The notes beneath the pieces are model-generated. The model was given only the letters and a program-made list of their open reading frames with translations, did not search any database and was not told the origin of the DNA. A stretch of DNA of 64,000 nt, from the NCBI RefSeq assembly GCF_963678635.1, contig NC_087064.1:32216369-32280368 (forward strand), given 5' to 3'. How positions within the stretch are numbered: position 1 is the first letter of the stretch; each line of letters opens with the position of its first letter. Positions 1 through 11,889 of the stretch are shown here, one piece after another. The translations under genes were made by a program, and so were the position numbers. This stretch comes from Symsagittifera roscoffensis. Lineage: Eukaryota > Xenacoelomorpha > Acoela > Convolutidae.

Positions 1-269
1 GAAATAGATGAACAAGACAACGTTCATCATGAAAATCAAAATCAAAACAAACCAAAGCTCAAAACAATCAAAAAGTGCCAGACCCAAAAATATCTCAAAA
101 AGAAAGAAAAAACAGGAAAATGATAGAAAAAATTTTACCACAAGAACAAGTAGAAAAATCAGAACATAGAGAATTATCACGACCTAGAAATCCACCACGT
201 AAAAATTACAAAACATTCATTCCACAATCTAAAATATTAAAGAAAGTTGAATTACAAAAACAACTTTGA
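1..269 (+). pseudogene. C-terminal end of Gag-Pol, partial
   Basis: The last ~64 codons match the basic C-terminus of the intact Gag-Pol ending at 56,772. They share lysine/arginine-rich stretches and the ending QSKILKKVE. This is the tail after the integrase GPY/F module. The rest of the gene lies outside the window, so its integrity cannot be judged. A stop at 267-269 closes the frame. Confidence 0.85.
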
Positions 270-1100
270 TTTTAAAGATTGATAATTTTTGCACCACTGG
301 ATCTTTTTGACCTTTCATTTTTCAAGATAACATGCTGACAAATACGCAACAATTCTAGTTCAGATTCAGCCATTATGATTCACTCAAATCCATCACCTTC
401 TATATCTCCAACACCAACCTGATAGCCGATAGATGATAAACTCCAGGCATATCTATAACTAAAATTTTACAACCTCCAGGTCAAAAAAAAGACACTCGCT
501 AAAATTTGACAACTGAAATAAATACCACCATAATATTACAACCCTCCCCTATCTAATAACGCAAAGATCAACAATATTTTCCCAACTCAGACCTCAAAAA
601 CCTTCCAACCAAAAATGGCAAACTAGCCTAAAGTAAAAAAGGACTATAATCGTTTGGCCTAAAGTACAAATATTTCAAAAATACCCCAGATCACCCGACA
701 AAATAAAATAAAGCAAAGAAGACCTCCCGAACACCATAAAATTAGCCCCCAACAATTTTTCACAAAACTCAACCCACTTGTCAAAAAAACCAATAATTAA
801 TCCGACCACACTTGAATCTTGCCCCAAACAACAAAAATTATTCGACGAAGAAATCATTTCTTAAACGTTCTTCACTCAATCAGTCAATATCTTAAAAAAT
901 ACAATCTGAAATCTTTTTATAATTTTTTTCATACTATTCAAACTTTTGTTCATACTTTTAATCGATACTTTTGAAGCTTTTATAATCATTTTAATAATTT
1001 TTTGCAATATTTTTTTAACTTTCTACTCCCTATTTGAAACATATCTCTAACTTCCACAAATCATTGACCACATTCACAGGTACGATAATTCAAAGTCTAT
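270..1100 (+). other. Spacer between Pol and membrane ORFs, with remnant
   Basis: Non-coding spacer that aligns with 56,773-57,597 of the intact copy. The first small hydrophobic ORF of the intact copy (start 57,371) has lost its start codon here: the matching position near 875 reads ACG instead of ATG. A CACAG|GTACGAT motif near 1,075-1,086 is kept in both copies and has splice-site character. I see no other gene in this stretch. Confidence 0.6.
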
Positions 1101-1103
1101 TTA

Positions 1104-1369
1104 AATGATACGAACAATTTTTAGTAGAACTATTTGTAATTTTAGAAACTATTTGTAATTTTCATCACATTTTTATCATCCTAATAATGAAAATGTGCAA
1201 ATGTGTAAAAAAGGCAATAGTCACATTCACCTTAGCAACAATCCTTTTATTTCTTTTCATCGAAGAATACTACAAAAACATAAATCTTCCCACTAGAAAA
1301 AATCAATCGGACACGTTTCAAAAATTGCTCACCAACAATCACAAAATCAGTCTTCACCGACACCATTAG
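1104..1369 (+). pseudogene. Remnant of second small membrane ORF
   Basis: Corresponds to the 62-aa hydrophobic ORF at 57,598-57,786. The matching ATG at about 1,104 opens a frame that stops after some 17 codons. An in-frame ATG at 1,187 then reopens it for 60 codons, containing one hydrophobic helix (an AIVTFTLATILLFLF-type stretch). An indel relative to the intact copy moves the stop. It is probably non-functional, but the conserved hydrophobic helix and the cysteine/lysine patch before it (KCVKKA) suggest the ORF was once real. Confidence 0.55.
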
Positions 1370-2309
1370 AACCAGTTCAGCGACAGGCACCCCTAAGTGA
1401 ACCAACATATAATTTGTATCCCCCATTGCCACAAGACTTAAACAGAATAAGACACATTAGTCAAAATCAAAATACAGTTGAAATAAATAGACAGATTATA
1501 CATCCACGAAATTTTCAAACCCCTAGAGTTCATTTTGACATACCTCAGTCACCAACACCAACTACTTCAGAAAATTCAAGTAGTAAATTGCCAGAAACCC
1601 CCACACTCCTTTCACAACATAGCACCTCAAGTATACCCTCAGATTACTTAGGTTCAACACCAACATCTGAACAAATACGTGAAAATCCCTTTAACCCCCC
1701 AATCCCATCGCACGACTACCATTTTGGGCAACACACTCATATACACAAGGTGAACCAAACATAGTAAATGAACCGATAGATATTTCTACGGATACAACAC
1801 CATCATCACTACCAGAAACATTATCACTACCGTCAACACCATCATTTAAACAAATTTCACCGACGCTTTTCCCTTTAAGTTTTCCAAATAACCTCGACGC
1901 TAGAAATCGAGAACAATCATCATCAAATATTCCTTTACGACTACATTGGAACACACTCGTAGCACCTCCACCATTAATTGGACAACACCAAGATAGTAAC
2001 CGACTCCACAGTTGGGCACTCAATAGACTACACTATAGACAAGATATCCACGAAGATATTTGTGAACACATTATTCAAATACTTCAACAAAATAGTCTCC
2101 AATTAAAATGTGAAATCACGATCAAACTTAACAATAATGTTCAACATCCCTTCATATTAAATTCGCCAAATATAACAGCTCAATCGCTACCCCGACCATT
2201 TCTAACAACTGAAGTAATATATAAATACCATAGATATACAAAAAACACAATTGGTTACATCACATTTTATAACCCATACTCAGGATTATCATACACATGT
2301 ATATTCTAG
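1297..2309 (+). pseudogene. Remnant of the AUG-less proline/serine-rich frame
   Basis: Aligns with the 378-codon open frame at 57,792-58,928. Shared blocks include EINRQIIHPR, SDYLGSTPTSEQIRENPFNP and the C-terminal YNPYSG region. The frame also opens right after a stop (TAG, 1,294-1,296) and I found no AUG at its beginning, as in the intact copy. It has lost about 130 bp near the start and is frameshifted around 1,715. Its end overlaps the start of the envelope remnant at 2,297, as in the intact copy. Confidence 0.7.
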
Positions 2310-4925
2310 AAATAATAACATTTCAACACATCTTTTTTCTAATATTTTCCGACCAAAACACAAATCCTTCTCCACGCACAGGACCCCAGGATTTATTAGT
2401 AACACACTATGATTGTGAAGAAGACGAACAAAAAACACTACACAAATATAACTGCAATACTGCAATAAATCAAGTATCGCAATGCTAAACAGAACCACAA
2501 GCTATAGAAACTACAAATTTAAGCGCAACATTGTATTCAAAAGCCCGAGCAACAACAGTCACAGGATATAAATTTACAGCAACATTTTCCGAAAAGAAAG
2601 TACACTGTTCACAAGTTCCCAATGGAAATAAGAACCGTCTTGATCACGAATCAATTTATCAAAGTAATATAGAACGACTTTTACATCTAAATCCCGATGA
2701 TTGTAAAAACGAATTACTCAGACTGAACATTACAAAAACAAAAACACAGACAGAAAGATAGTAAATTTCCAAGTCTTTGCCGATTCTGTACATCAAGCAG
2801 AACTTGAACGTTATCAAGGACATGAAAAATTAGACGAAAAATACCCATATAACGGCGCACACGGAAGATTAACTTATGACATACACGATAAACACTGGAT
2901 ACCACACATTGGAATAAATGACCCTTCAAACTGCAAAGCAGACACAAAAAATACGGACATCAAGAAATAATGTTTTTTGATTGGAAAATTGAACTCGAAA
3001 AAATACAATTCACACGAGATTAATCTGATAACACAATGATGTAAAAGGAATTAGATTACCTTGCAAAATGATCAAGGTTAATGTGACCCTACAACAAGGA
3101 CCCAAGCAACAATTGTTTGGTTTCCCGAAGATACATGCACAACATTTCAAGTAGCAAAAATACACGCTCGAATGATAAAATTCCAGGAAAAATAATTTAT
3201 AGAATCAATTCCATACGAACAAGTAAACCCATCCCGTAAACAAAGTAATGATTTTAGAAATATCCATGATATAGAAAATAAATTAACACGTTTTCAAATC
3301 TATCAAGAAACAGAATTTGCATGTAAATACAGAAATCCACTTTATAAGACACAATACTCTGAAATACTTGTCGAATATGAAAAAGGTTTCGACAAGACCA
3401 CTGGAAAAATAAAAAATTTAATCCTTATGCCACAAGTCATCCTATAAATGAAGGAACATCATACGTCCCAGTTATTTTTCTGAAAAGCACAGGTCAACCT
3501 GGTGGAAAACTAAAACCAAATGACAGTAAAAGCACACGTTTACAAGAACTATCACTAATGAATAGCACCTATTTTGGTAATATTCATTATGATATCCACT
3601 AAGACATGAAGTTAGACTACACAAATAGTAGAATTTTTCAAGAAATGTCAATTGCTGAATTAGAAACATTTCATCAACTTTGCGAATTGGAAAGAACACA
3701 AATCCTACAATTACTCGCACTAGCAGTACTAAAAATAACTTACGCAGGCTACTTATTATCAGGAAACAGATCAAATTTCCTGGATTACGAAGGAAATAAT
3801 TTATGGTTTTATACTTGCACCAAAAAAGTATCACCATTATATGTTTTTGAAGACAATCGTTGTTATAAAAAAATCCCAATAATCTATAAAAATAAAGTAC
3901 ATTTTGTCAATACACTTTCAAGACGAACATATTTTTGGGATACCGCAGTCCCATGTGGACCAGAAAATAGCCACAATGTAGTACAATTAAATCCTGATGA
4001 AGATAAATACTACCTACTTACCCCGTACCCTATATTAATGCAATCACTCAAAAAATTTTCACCCAAAAGCATCAGAGATATTGCTCGTAATCCAAATATT
4101 GATCTACAATCAATTGGAATATATTCTAAATCAGATATCCAACATCACATTAGAACACAACAGTTTCAGGAATTATTAACACAAATGGACACAATACAAA
4201 GACAATCAATTGACCAGAATTTAAGAGAACTTGCCGAAACCGCAGGATTTGCAGATATTTATACACAAGACTATAACGGATATTTTAAAGATATTAAAGA
4301 CTTACATATATTTAAACGGTGGAAAATACAGACCACAAGATATTTCACCTATAAATATTTTAAGTTTTGTCACCTTAAAGAACGAAATTCTAGCTTTACT
4401 AGGATGGCCCTATTACATCTTAGAAAAATTAACTATCTTATACACCATGTTTAATTTCATAGGATTTCTTTTCTCACTGTTAAAAGGAATCTATAACACA
4501 TGCGCTATACACACACAAGTAAACCGACAAGCAAGTGTAGCACGTATACTATTTGCAGGATTTTTTGGAATTTTTTCATCATCAATTAATAAAATATTCC
4601 TAGATGCACAAAAAAAAGAATATAACACAAAAAAATCCACAAGACAAAACACATACGACGAAGAACATAATAATGTAGAAATAACACCTACCGCACCACA
4701 GTTGCCACCCTTACCACAAAACTATCCACTATCATTAGTTCCCCGTAATTTCCGAAACCTAGCAATCACAAATAATCCAAATTCTAGACCAAATACAACA
4801 CAAAGTCCCATCCAACACATAATGACACTTCATTCACAAAATGATAATACATACGAACAAATTATAGAACAACCCCACTCCACCACTTTTCATTCTCAAC
4901 ATAATCATTTTTTAGCCCACGATGA
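2297..4925 (+). pseudogene. Envelope-like glycoprotein gene, broken
   Basis: Copy of the 872-aa envelope-like ORF at 58,916-61,534. The start codon and N-terminal hydrophobic segment are present. An in-frame TAA follows near 2,486 where the intact copy has GAA. There are further stops and frameshifts around 2,755, 2,960-3,060, 3,420-3,480 and 4,300. The stretch 3,606-4,300 is still open, and so is the C-terminal part with the transmembrane segments and the PTAP-containing tail. The end has lost one T in a T-run just before the stop, breaking the exact ATGA junction with ORF3. Confidence 0.88.
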
Positions 4926-6648
4926 GCCGACAACTTGGATCCCTCCATCGCTCAAATTCCCATCCAGCCAACCTCCAAACTCAAATCCCAATAATCCCAC
5001 TTTTTGCTTTCCCACCACCCGATTTTCCGATTATTAATATACCATCAGGCACGAATTCTGATACTAACTCAGATATTTCAGTTTTTCATTCTATCTCACA
5101 ATTTAATAACTCTAATGTAGAAACCCCCGACGAATTTGCAGACTCCGAACCATCTCCCTCCACCTATACCCAGACCAACTCCTCAGTTTTTTCAAAACCC
5201 CCTTTTCAACCAATCCCATCCAATCATCCACTCCCATCCGTTTCGACTCCTTCTTATGCTTCCCAAGTGACCCCAACCTATTCTCCACTTCTTTCCGACA
5301 GATCATTCAATAATTCCCCAGATACCCCCCAAATTTCCCAGGAGCTTGATAATTTTATTACTTTACAACAACAATTAATACACCCCAACACCCTCACAAT
5401 ACATCAACTCTCATCCACAATAACACCCTCAAATCCACCTACCCCCATACCCTCCTCAGCTTACATTTCATCATTAGCACAATCATCCACATCCATTGAA
5501 ACACCTACTAGCATTCACCGAGCTGAACGCACTTTTAAACGAAATTTTCCAGATCACCCATTCCCAACCAAACCCGGAACAGCCCACGAATATATCAATC
5601 TTCCGGAACACACCAACACAAAATATTTTCTTGAAATCACCTTACCCTCAATTCCGCAATATAAGTTAAATACGCCTAACAAAACTAACGACACACGCAA
5701 TTTTGTTGATGAGCACGTTTCAATGCCAACACTTCATTGGACAGCTTATTAAAATTTTACTAACCCCCTTTGCTTACCATTAGCCAATACTCATGACAGT
5801 ATCGAAAAAAAAACATGTTATATAGACTCACCACAACACTAACACCTCGACAATTTACTTACGTTGGATATAAAAAAATTTTAAAAACATTCACTGCACC
5901 CCGAGCTAACGAATTTGCAATCTACGATCATAATATCATCCGCCCTAATCAAGATCAATTTTTAGATGAAGACCGCTTCGCAAACCCGCAACTAACAGAA
6001 ATTGCTATGTTGATATTCAAGCATACGAGAGCTTCTACGATAAATTTCAGTTATTTTCACTAACCTTTCACTTTCCTTCACCAAAGGAACGCGATTTGCA
6101 CTGTTCCCACGATATTATGTTACGCACTAAACAAACGCACACATATACATACTATCGTTTTATACAAAATCATTTTGATTTACACACCCCATCAAGACAA
6201 CCTCACCATCGTTTTCAGTTTCTTAACTCAAAGTACACGTCACCATTCTTCCTTAATTTTACATATTGCATTAAAGATACTAACCTCCACGGCATCCTCC
6301 GCAACTATTACCCAGTTACCCAAAGTATTTATTCTGTCCCATCACAAAGACCTTCAATGCCGAAGAATCCAGACCCTTCCTTGTCCCGCATGAGTTTATC
6401 CAGCCTTTTGAAATACCCATATTGGAATTCATTCACAATACTAAATATAATCATAAGATATATAACCTCATCCAAAACACACCTTACGAGTTTGCAGTAG
6501 GCACAGAAGAACTAAACACCATCAAGGCACTCCAATTGCTTTGGCCACTGCTACAAACTAAAAACATCATACGCATACTAGCCAAATTACTAACAACATC
6601 ACAATGATTCACGACATCTTCCCCCACGGCTTTTTCCCAGAAGATTAA
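4922..6648 (+). pseudogene. ORF3 (unknown function), broken
   Basis: Copy of the 601-aa ORF at 61,531-63,336. The frame is open from 4,922 to 5,752, where a TAT-to-TAA change ends it. Frameshifts and a deletion of roughly 60-90 bp near 6,000 follow. The C-terminal coding matches the intact copy to its last residues (stop 6,646-6,648). The N-terminal half is low-complexity Pro/Ser/Thr, and the C-terminal half is better conserved. Function is unknown. Confidence 0.85.
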
Positions 6649-8248
6649 AGTAGATATAATTTAAAATAATTTTAACTAATAAATTTAAATCTGTACTAAC
6701 CATTTTCTATCAAGGTTTGATTTATATTTTTAGTCTTCACACCACGATCATCTACAAAACGGAAAAAAAATAAAAAAACATAAACTTGTTAAATTATCTT
6801 AAAAATCATTAATTTCTTGCACTAAATAATGTAGTAAAATTCATCCCAAATGTAGTAAATTATTTCCCTATCAAGCAGTAAACTTAAAATTACGATGAAA
6901 ATTTATAATTTTCAATTTCTCCAAAACGCAGTAAAATTCAAATTCTATGCAATAAATTCATATAAAGAGAAAGCAGTACTAACCTTTTCAATATTTTCAT
7001 TCATTCGCACAAGAACTCTATCCAAATTTGCACAGCTCGCCCACAAAGAATTTTTTAAATAATGATTTAAAGTTTCAAGTTTTCACTATCAACAATTCTA
7101 ACACGCGATAACAAGTTTCAAACTTTCCTTTAAACCGGTTGGAAAGGAATTATACACTAAACCAAACTAACCAACGTAGCTTACTAAACACCACAAATCA
7201 TAAAATAACAGCATGACTAAGAGAAGAAAACCAACGGTACCCAAACCGGATTAACCCAGTTTAAAATTGGATAATTTATTCTTTTGAAGACTATTATCAA
7301 GTCTGAGAAAGAAATAATAAAAGACAAAAAAGTCGCAAGTTAAACCCAAACCAAAAACGATTTGATTTTTGAAAAAAGGACACAACCAAAGTAACATAGG
7401 AAAGACCAACATAAACCCAACATAAAACGTTATCACATAACAGGACCTCTCAAAGAAACAGCATGCACTCATACTCCCACTCCTGGCCTAACCCACCAGA
7501 GAGGACGTCCTGAGCATGCTCTATAGCCGGCCTAACCCACCGCGCTACATTCACGCTTGGTGACCACACTTCTGTTTTTAATAAGAGGTACTCAAGGGTG
7601 AGTACCTCTCCAAAATAACCGAACTAAAACAAAACGCTTTTGTGAAAACGACTAACTAAATTCATGATTAAAAAACCGAATTAACATAATTTTTTAAATG
7701 TAAATCATACTTTGCAGTATATAGATCAAACACAACAAAAAAAGACGAACATCCAAAGACTAGATTATCCCATCACACTCGAACAAAAGAATGGCTAAAC
7801 ACAACCGACATGCCGTCCACAATCACGACTCAAAGGATTTAGAGTACGACTTGTATTCGCAGAAAAGGTCTTCATTCAACTAGACCAATGACCACTTCGA
7901 TGTTCAAGTATACGTAAAGATCCGAGTTACAAGGCATCCCTTCCACACACGATCTTCACGCCATTCCCAGTCGAGGCTGCACACAAAACAGTTCTCTGTT
8001 TATACTAATACAGAAAAACCTGACATAGCAAACCATTTTGAAATCGGATTGATTTCATTGGGGATCACAGTCGTTGTCGAATGACGAAGTAATAATTTCC
8101 TGTCCCTAATTCCAGCGTCCTGGAACGTTCTTCTTCAAGAGGAACCGGATAAGAAAATGATGTTCGCCAAATACCAACGTTCATCATCCATCCTTCAAAT
8201 TGCAGAGAAGAAAGATAGTTCTAAAAAACTCTGTAAGCCCCGGATGGG
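6649..8248 (+). other. 3' non-coding region of left retroelement
   Basis: About 1.6 kb between ORF3 and the 3' LTR with no convincing coding frame. The first ~640 bp align with 63,337-64,000 of the intact copy, including the block with the paired AACCGGTT/AACCGGATTAACCC motifs. Only a short purine stretch (GGATGGG) directly precedes the LTR, so the polypurine tract is not obvious. Confidence 0.7.
7584..7609 (+). other. Perfect 10-bp stem-loop in retroelement 3' region
   Basis: AGAGGTACTC (7,584-7,593) pairs perfectly with GAGTACCTCT (7,600-7,609) around the loop AAGGGT. It lies in the 3' non-coding region about 640 bp before the LTR. It could be an RNA export, packaging or stability element. 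The matching part of the intact copy lies just outside the window, so conservation cannot be tested here. Confidence 0.5.
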
Positions 8249-8658
8249 TGGAACCTGATCTAAACTACATTTTATTATTGGATAAATTAGATATTTTACC
8301 ACTGTAAAATATTTATTATTAACCAATCATAATCCATCCAACTAACAACCCACTTATTTGTAAGTGCTGAAATTACTTGTAATTTCAGCACCAGAGAGGT
8401 TTGAATTTAACTTAGAAATTAGTTACCTCTCCAAGACAACTTCAGCAGTTGCAATAAGCCAGTATACTCTAGATCTATTGAGCCTAGCAGAGACTAGTTA
8501 AACACCCTGAGAGTAGTAGATAAAAGAGTAAGATTAGGATCGGTATTAGACTAAGAAGTTGCTCGAATCTATCCGGCCGAAAATAAGATAGCGTGACGAG
8601 CAGACGGTGTACCCTATCCGAAATTACTCTATGAGTTAACCACATCGGTTCTAACTCA
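8249..8658 (+). repeat. 3' LTR of left retroelement
   Basis: A 410-bp repeat that matches 46,442-46,853 along its whole length with scattered substitutions. It begins TGGAACCTGATC and ends CTAACTCA, so it has the TG...CA ends expected of an LTR. It sits after the 3' non-coding region of the left element, while the matching repeat precedes the leader of the right element. This fixes it as a 3' LTR. The two belong to different insertions, so their divergence does not date either one. Confidence 0.9.
8364..8391 (+). other. 13-bp LTR hairpin
   Basis: GTGCTGAAATTAC, then TT, then GTAATTTCAGCAC: a perfect 13-bp inverted repeat with a 2-nt centre. The right LTR has the same structure at 46,557-46,584 with one A-to-G change that leaves a G-U pair. 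Related hairpins occur in the LTR pieces near 9,768 and 11,785. Confidence 0.7.
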
Positions 8659-8754
8659 GATAGCTGTAGAAGTAGGAAAACTTGAAGTACAAAATTAAAA
8701 AAAAAAACTTCAGGTTTTCACTAAATTACTTCACCGAACAGATACTCATCATGA

Positions 8755-10782
8755 ACTTTTCAAGTGGAAAATTCAATTCATATGTAGGTTTTTTGTTGCT
8801 CTTGTGTTTTCAATTAGGGAAATTTGCTTTAAAAGTTCGGAATATAAAGACGGGTCTATTAGGTTGGTCTTGAGTAAACTGACAAAATTACTGACACTAT
8901 CAAAAACTGTGAAAAAAAGACGAATTTGTCAACTGCTTCTGCAGAAACTGACTTACATATCAGCCAAAGGCAGAGTCGTAAAATGGAGGATTGAGAAATC
9001 ACAGGCTGTTGCAGAGCTTTGCTTGAATGTACACAACATTCTTCGAACATCTGCGATCCTAAATGACAATGAAACAAAACCAACTACAGGGGCTTACAAT
9101 TATCAGGAGATTGAAATAATCTCTACGAGGAGAAACAATTGACAAAAAATTTGCTCAGATTTTACGCTTTCTCGTAATCGGGGCTGTTTTTGAAATCTAT
9201 AAAATTCTGTTCGAAATTTTTTTTCTGGTATATAAAACAAAGAATTTAACCTGTGGCTGTAAAGAAGCGCTTGTCTTTATTTAATGCAAAACAGTTTGTA
9301 ATTGTAAAGGAGCGTGAACGGAAGAGGAAAATCATCTGATTCATTTCCTTGGGGCAATAATATGCCCCTTTAGGACGTCTGAAATTACTCGCACCCAGCG
9401 GCCATGTATCATAATCTTTAATATTGTCCTAACATGGTCAGTATCTGTAAATTATTAAAATGATCGATTATAATCTACAAAAAATAGATTAAAGTCATAA
9501 AACTTTTGTCAATATTGAGTTTATGCCGAGTTGGCTCACACATAGAGTCATTTCAAATAAAGCATACGGTCTGAATCATCACGCCGGATAGAATCGTGCA
9601 ACTTCTCAGTCTAATACCGATCATAATCTTACTCTTACAGCTCCTAGTCTCAATAGATCTAGAGTATAGCGGTATTTGCGAGGTGCGAGGTTAGATATCG
9701 AGAACTGTTCTGGAGAAGAACGACTGTTGGCTAAGTTATAATTGTTCTGTTCTGTTGCAGAAATTATTCATAATTTCAGCAACAGAAACGAATTTAAAAA
9801 TTAGCAGACAGTGTCGTTCTTCTCCAGAACAGTTCTCGATATCTAACCTCGCAGATACCAGTATATTCTAGATCTATTGAGACTAGGATGTTGAAGAGTA
9901 AGAGTGAGATCGGTCTTAGACTGAGAAGTTGCACGAATCGATCCGGCGTGACGATTCAGACAGTATACCTTATCTGAAATTACTTCATTAGTGAGCCACC
10001 CCGGACAAAATTCAATATTACCAAAAATATTATGACACCAAAACTTTTTTAATAGACTACAATCGATCATTCTAATTTTTTATGGATACTGACCTTGTTA
10101 ATACAAAATTATAGAATATGATCCATGGGCGCTCGATGCGGGTAGTTTCAGACGTCATAAAGGGGCATATAATTGCCTCAATGAAATGAATCAGATCATT
10201 TTTTCTTCTTCTGTTCGCGCTTCTTTACATTCACAAATTCTTTTTCGTTATACGAGGCCACGCGCTCTTTTACAACCACAGGTTGCAGTTTCTTGTTTTT
10301 ATAAGCAAGAACAATTTTTTCGAACAGAATTCATAAAAATCAAAAACAGCCTCCCGTTACAAGAAAGCATAAAATCTTACCAAAATTTTTGTAAATTGTT
10401 TCACCTCGTAAAGGCTATTTCAATCTCCTGATGATTGCAAGCATCCTGTAATTTTTTAAATTACATCGTCGTTTAGGGTCGGAGATGTTTGAACACGGGT
10501 AGATATATTCAAGCAAAGCTCTGGAACAGCCCTCCCTCTTTACGCCTCAGCCTTTGGCTGATATGCAACGCAGTTTCTGCAGAAGCAGTTGACAAAATCG
10601 TTTTTTTTTCACAGTTTTTGAAGTGTGATTAATTTTGTCAAATTACTCAAGACCAACCTATTGGACCCGTCTGTAAATTTCGAATATTTGAAGGAGTTTT
10701 CTCTTAATGAAAACAGAAGAGCTTTATAAAACCTGCATAGAAATTGAATTTATCATTTGAAAAGAGGAGGGGCTCAAGTGAA
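8755..10782. repeat. ~2-kb imperfect palindrome centred on LTR sequence
   Basis: The two halves are reverse complements of each other around a centre at about 9,768/9,769 (GAAATTAT-TC-ATAATTTC). Each arm, reading outward, holds a 3' half-LTR (down to the block near CCGGCGTGACGA and the ACTCA end), then the terminal ~120 bp of an inverted-repeat element (GATCCATGGGCGCTCG), then ~600 bp of unclassified sequence. The arms differ by substitutions and small indels, so it is not recent. Short ORFs here, such as 8,804-9,142, read through palindrome arms and are not convincing genes. Confidence 0.82.
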
Positions 10783-10784
10783 GC

Positions 10785-11880
10785 ATGAGTAACCAAAATT
10801 CGTCACTGTTTATCCTAATTAGAATGGTTAGTTATTTGAAAAACTCCAGTTAGTCTTGGGTCGTTGTAAAGTTTGGAGAATGAATCGACGTTTGAGGTCG
10901 TTACACATTTTTTTACTAGGAAGCGGGGAGAACCAAATTGTTCTGAGTGATCCAAGGAAAGCCTTGATGATCAAATATTCTCAAATGAGTTTAAGTTTAC
11001 AATTATGTTAAACCATAAAAAATCCAAGGATTACCTTGATCAGTCTGGTTTAAAAATTAGTTCATTATAGGACAAGCTTAAGTATTTAAGTTTACTAAGA
11101 TAAAGTTTTAAGATTAGAAAAAGGTTATAAATTTAAGAAAAGATTGATTTAATGTTAAAAATTTAGGTGATAATTATTTTTTGAATGAGTGTAGTTATGT
11201 TTCATAATAAGAAACAAAGAAGCATGATTGGTGAGAGAATGAGGATATGAGTCCTTGAGAAGTTTCAAATTAATTTACTAACTAATTTTGTCTTTTCCAA
11301 TTAATTTTAAATTTACAAAAATTTTAAAGTTACTGCAGGTTTTTGGAAATGAACGACATTTGTATCTTCTTGTCAGTTCCTAATAGATTATATTTTTGTT
11401 ACTTGTCATTAAGAGGTATAGCTTGGAAAAGAATCTTACTGCTCCAAGTAAATTATTTCATGTGAGTGAATGAAATTGTACTGCATTGATAATCTTGCAG
11501 AGAAGTAGTCGTTGCAGTCTGCTTTCTCGCTTTTCGACGTAGATGCTCGGTCTAGCTTTTGAGCTTTAGTTTCGTTGGCATTGATTAGACTTATTGAGAC
11601 GTGGAGGTAAGTTTCAAAGCTTCTTAAATTTTTTTATTATTTGTTTGGATCATAGATCTTGTGTTTACTTTGAATAGAGTAATTTCAGATAAGGTACACC
11701 GTCTGTTCGTCACGCAACATCAAGAACTGTTCTGGAGACGAACGACTGTTTACTATGTTATTTTCATTCTGTTTTGTTGCTGAAACAATGAATAGTTCAG
11801 CCTTACAAATTACTGTAAGTGTTAGTTATGGATCATGATTGGTTAGATAGAAAAACTTAACATAGATATTTTTATCAATA
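10785..11880 (-). mobile_element. LTR plus leader fragment of the retroelement family, minus strand
   Basis: Read on the minus strand, 11,880-11,690 resembles the LTR of the 46-kb element: an ACCAATCATGATCC block, the GCTGAA/TTCAGC hairpin, GCGTGACGA.CAGACGGTGTACC and GAAATTACTCTAT. The segment 11,060-10,785 matches the leader at 47,500-47,760, including two CAAGG/CCTTG hairpins and the block ACGACCTCAAACGTCGATTC. No ORF follows because the fragment ends at the edge of the palindrome. It is a third, older and more diverged member of the family. Confidence 0.72.
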
Positions 11881-11889
11881 ATATATTTG

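Larger units (their letters stand above)
1..8658 (+). mobile_element. Decayed copy of giant Ty3-like LTR retroelement, 3' part
   Basis: This is the 3' portion of a second copy of the element at 46,442-64,000, in the same orientation. The window start cuts it near the end of Gag-Pol. Order and spacing match the right copy: Pol tail, non-coding spacer, small membrane ORF region, proline/serine-rich frame, envelope-like gene, ORF3, a ~1.6-kb 3' non-coding region, 3' LTR. Several reading frames are broken, so it is a fossil. Its value is comparative: it shows which ORFs, overlaps and motifs have lasted, and it predicts where the right copy's 3' LTR must lie (about 64.96-65.37 kb, outside the window). 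Confidence 0.93.

Noticed and set aside
8804-9142. 112-codon plus-strand frame
   Set aside because: Lies wholly within one arm of the ~2-kb palindrome. The mirrored arm does not keep it open and it has no recognisable domain.
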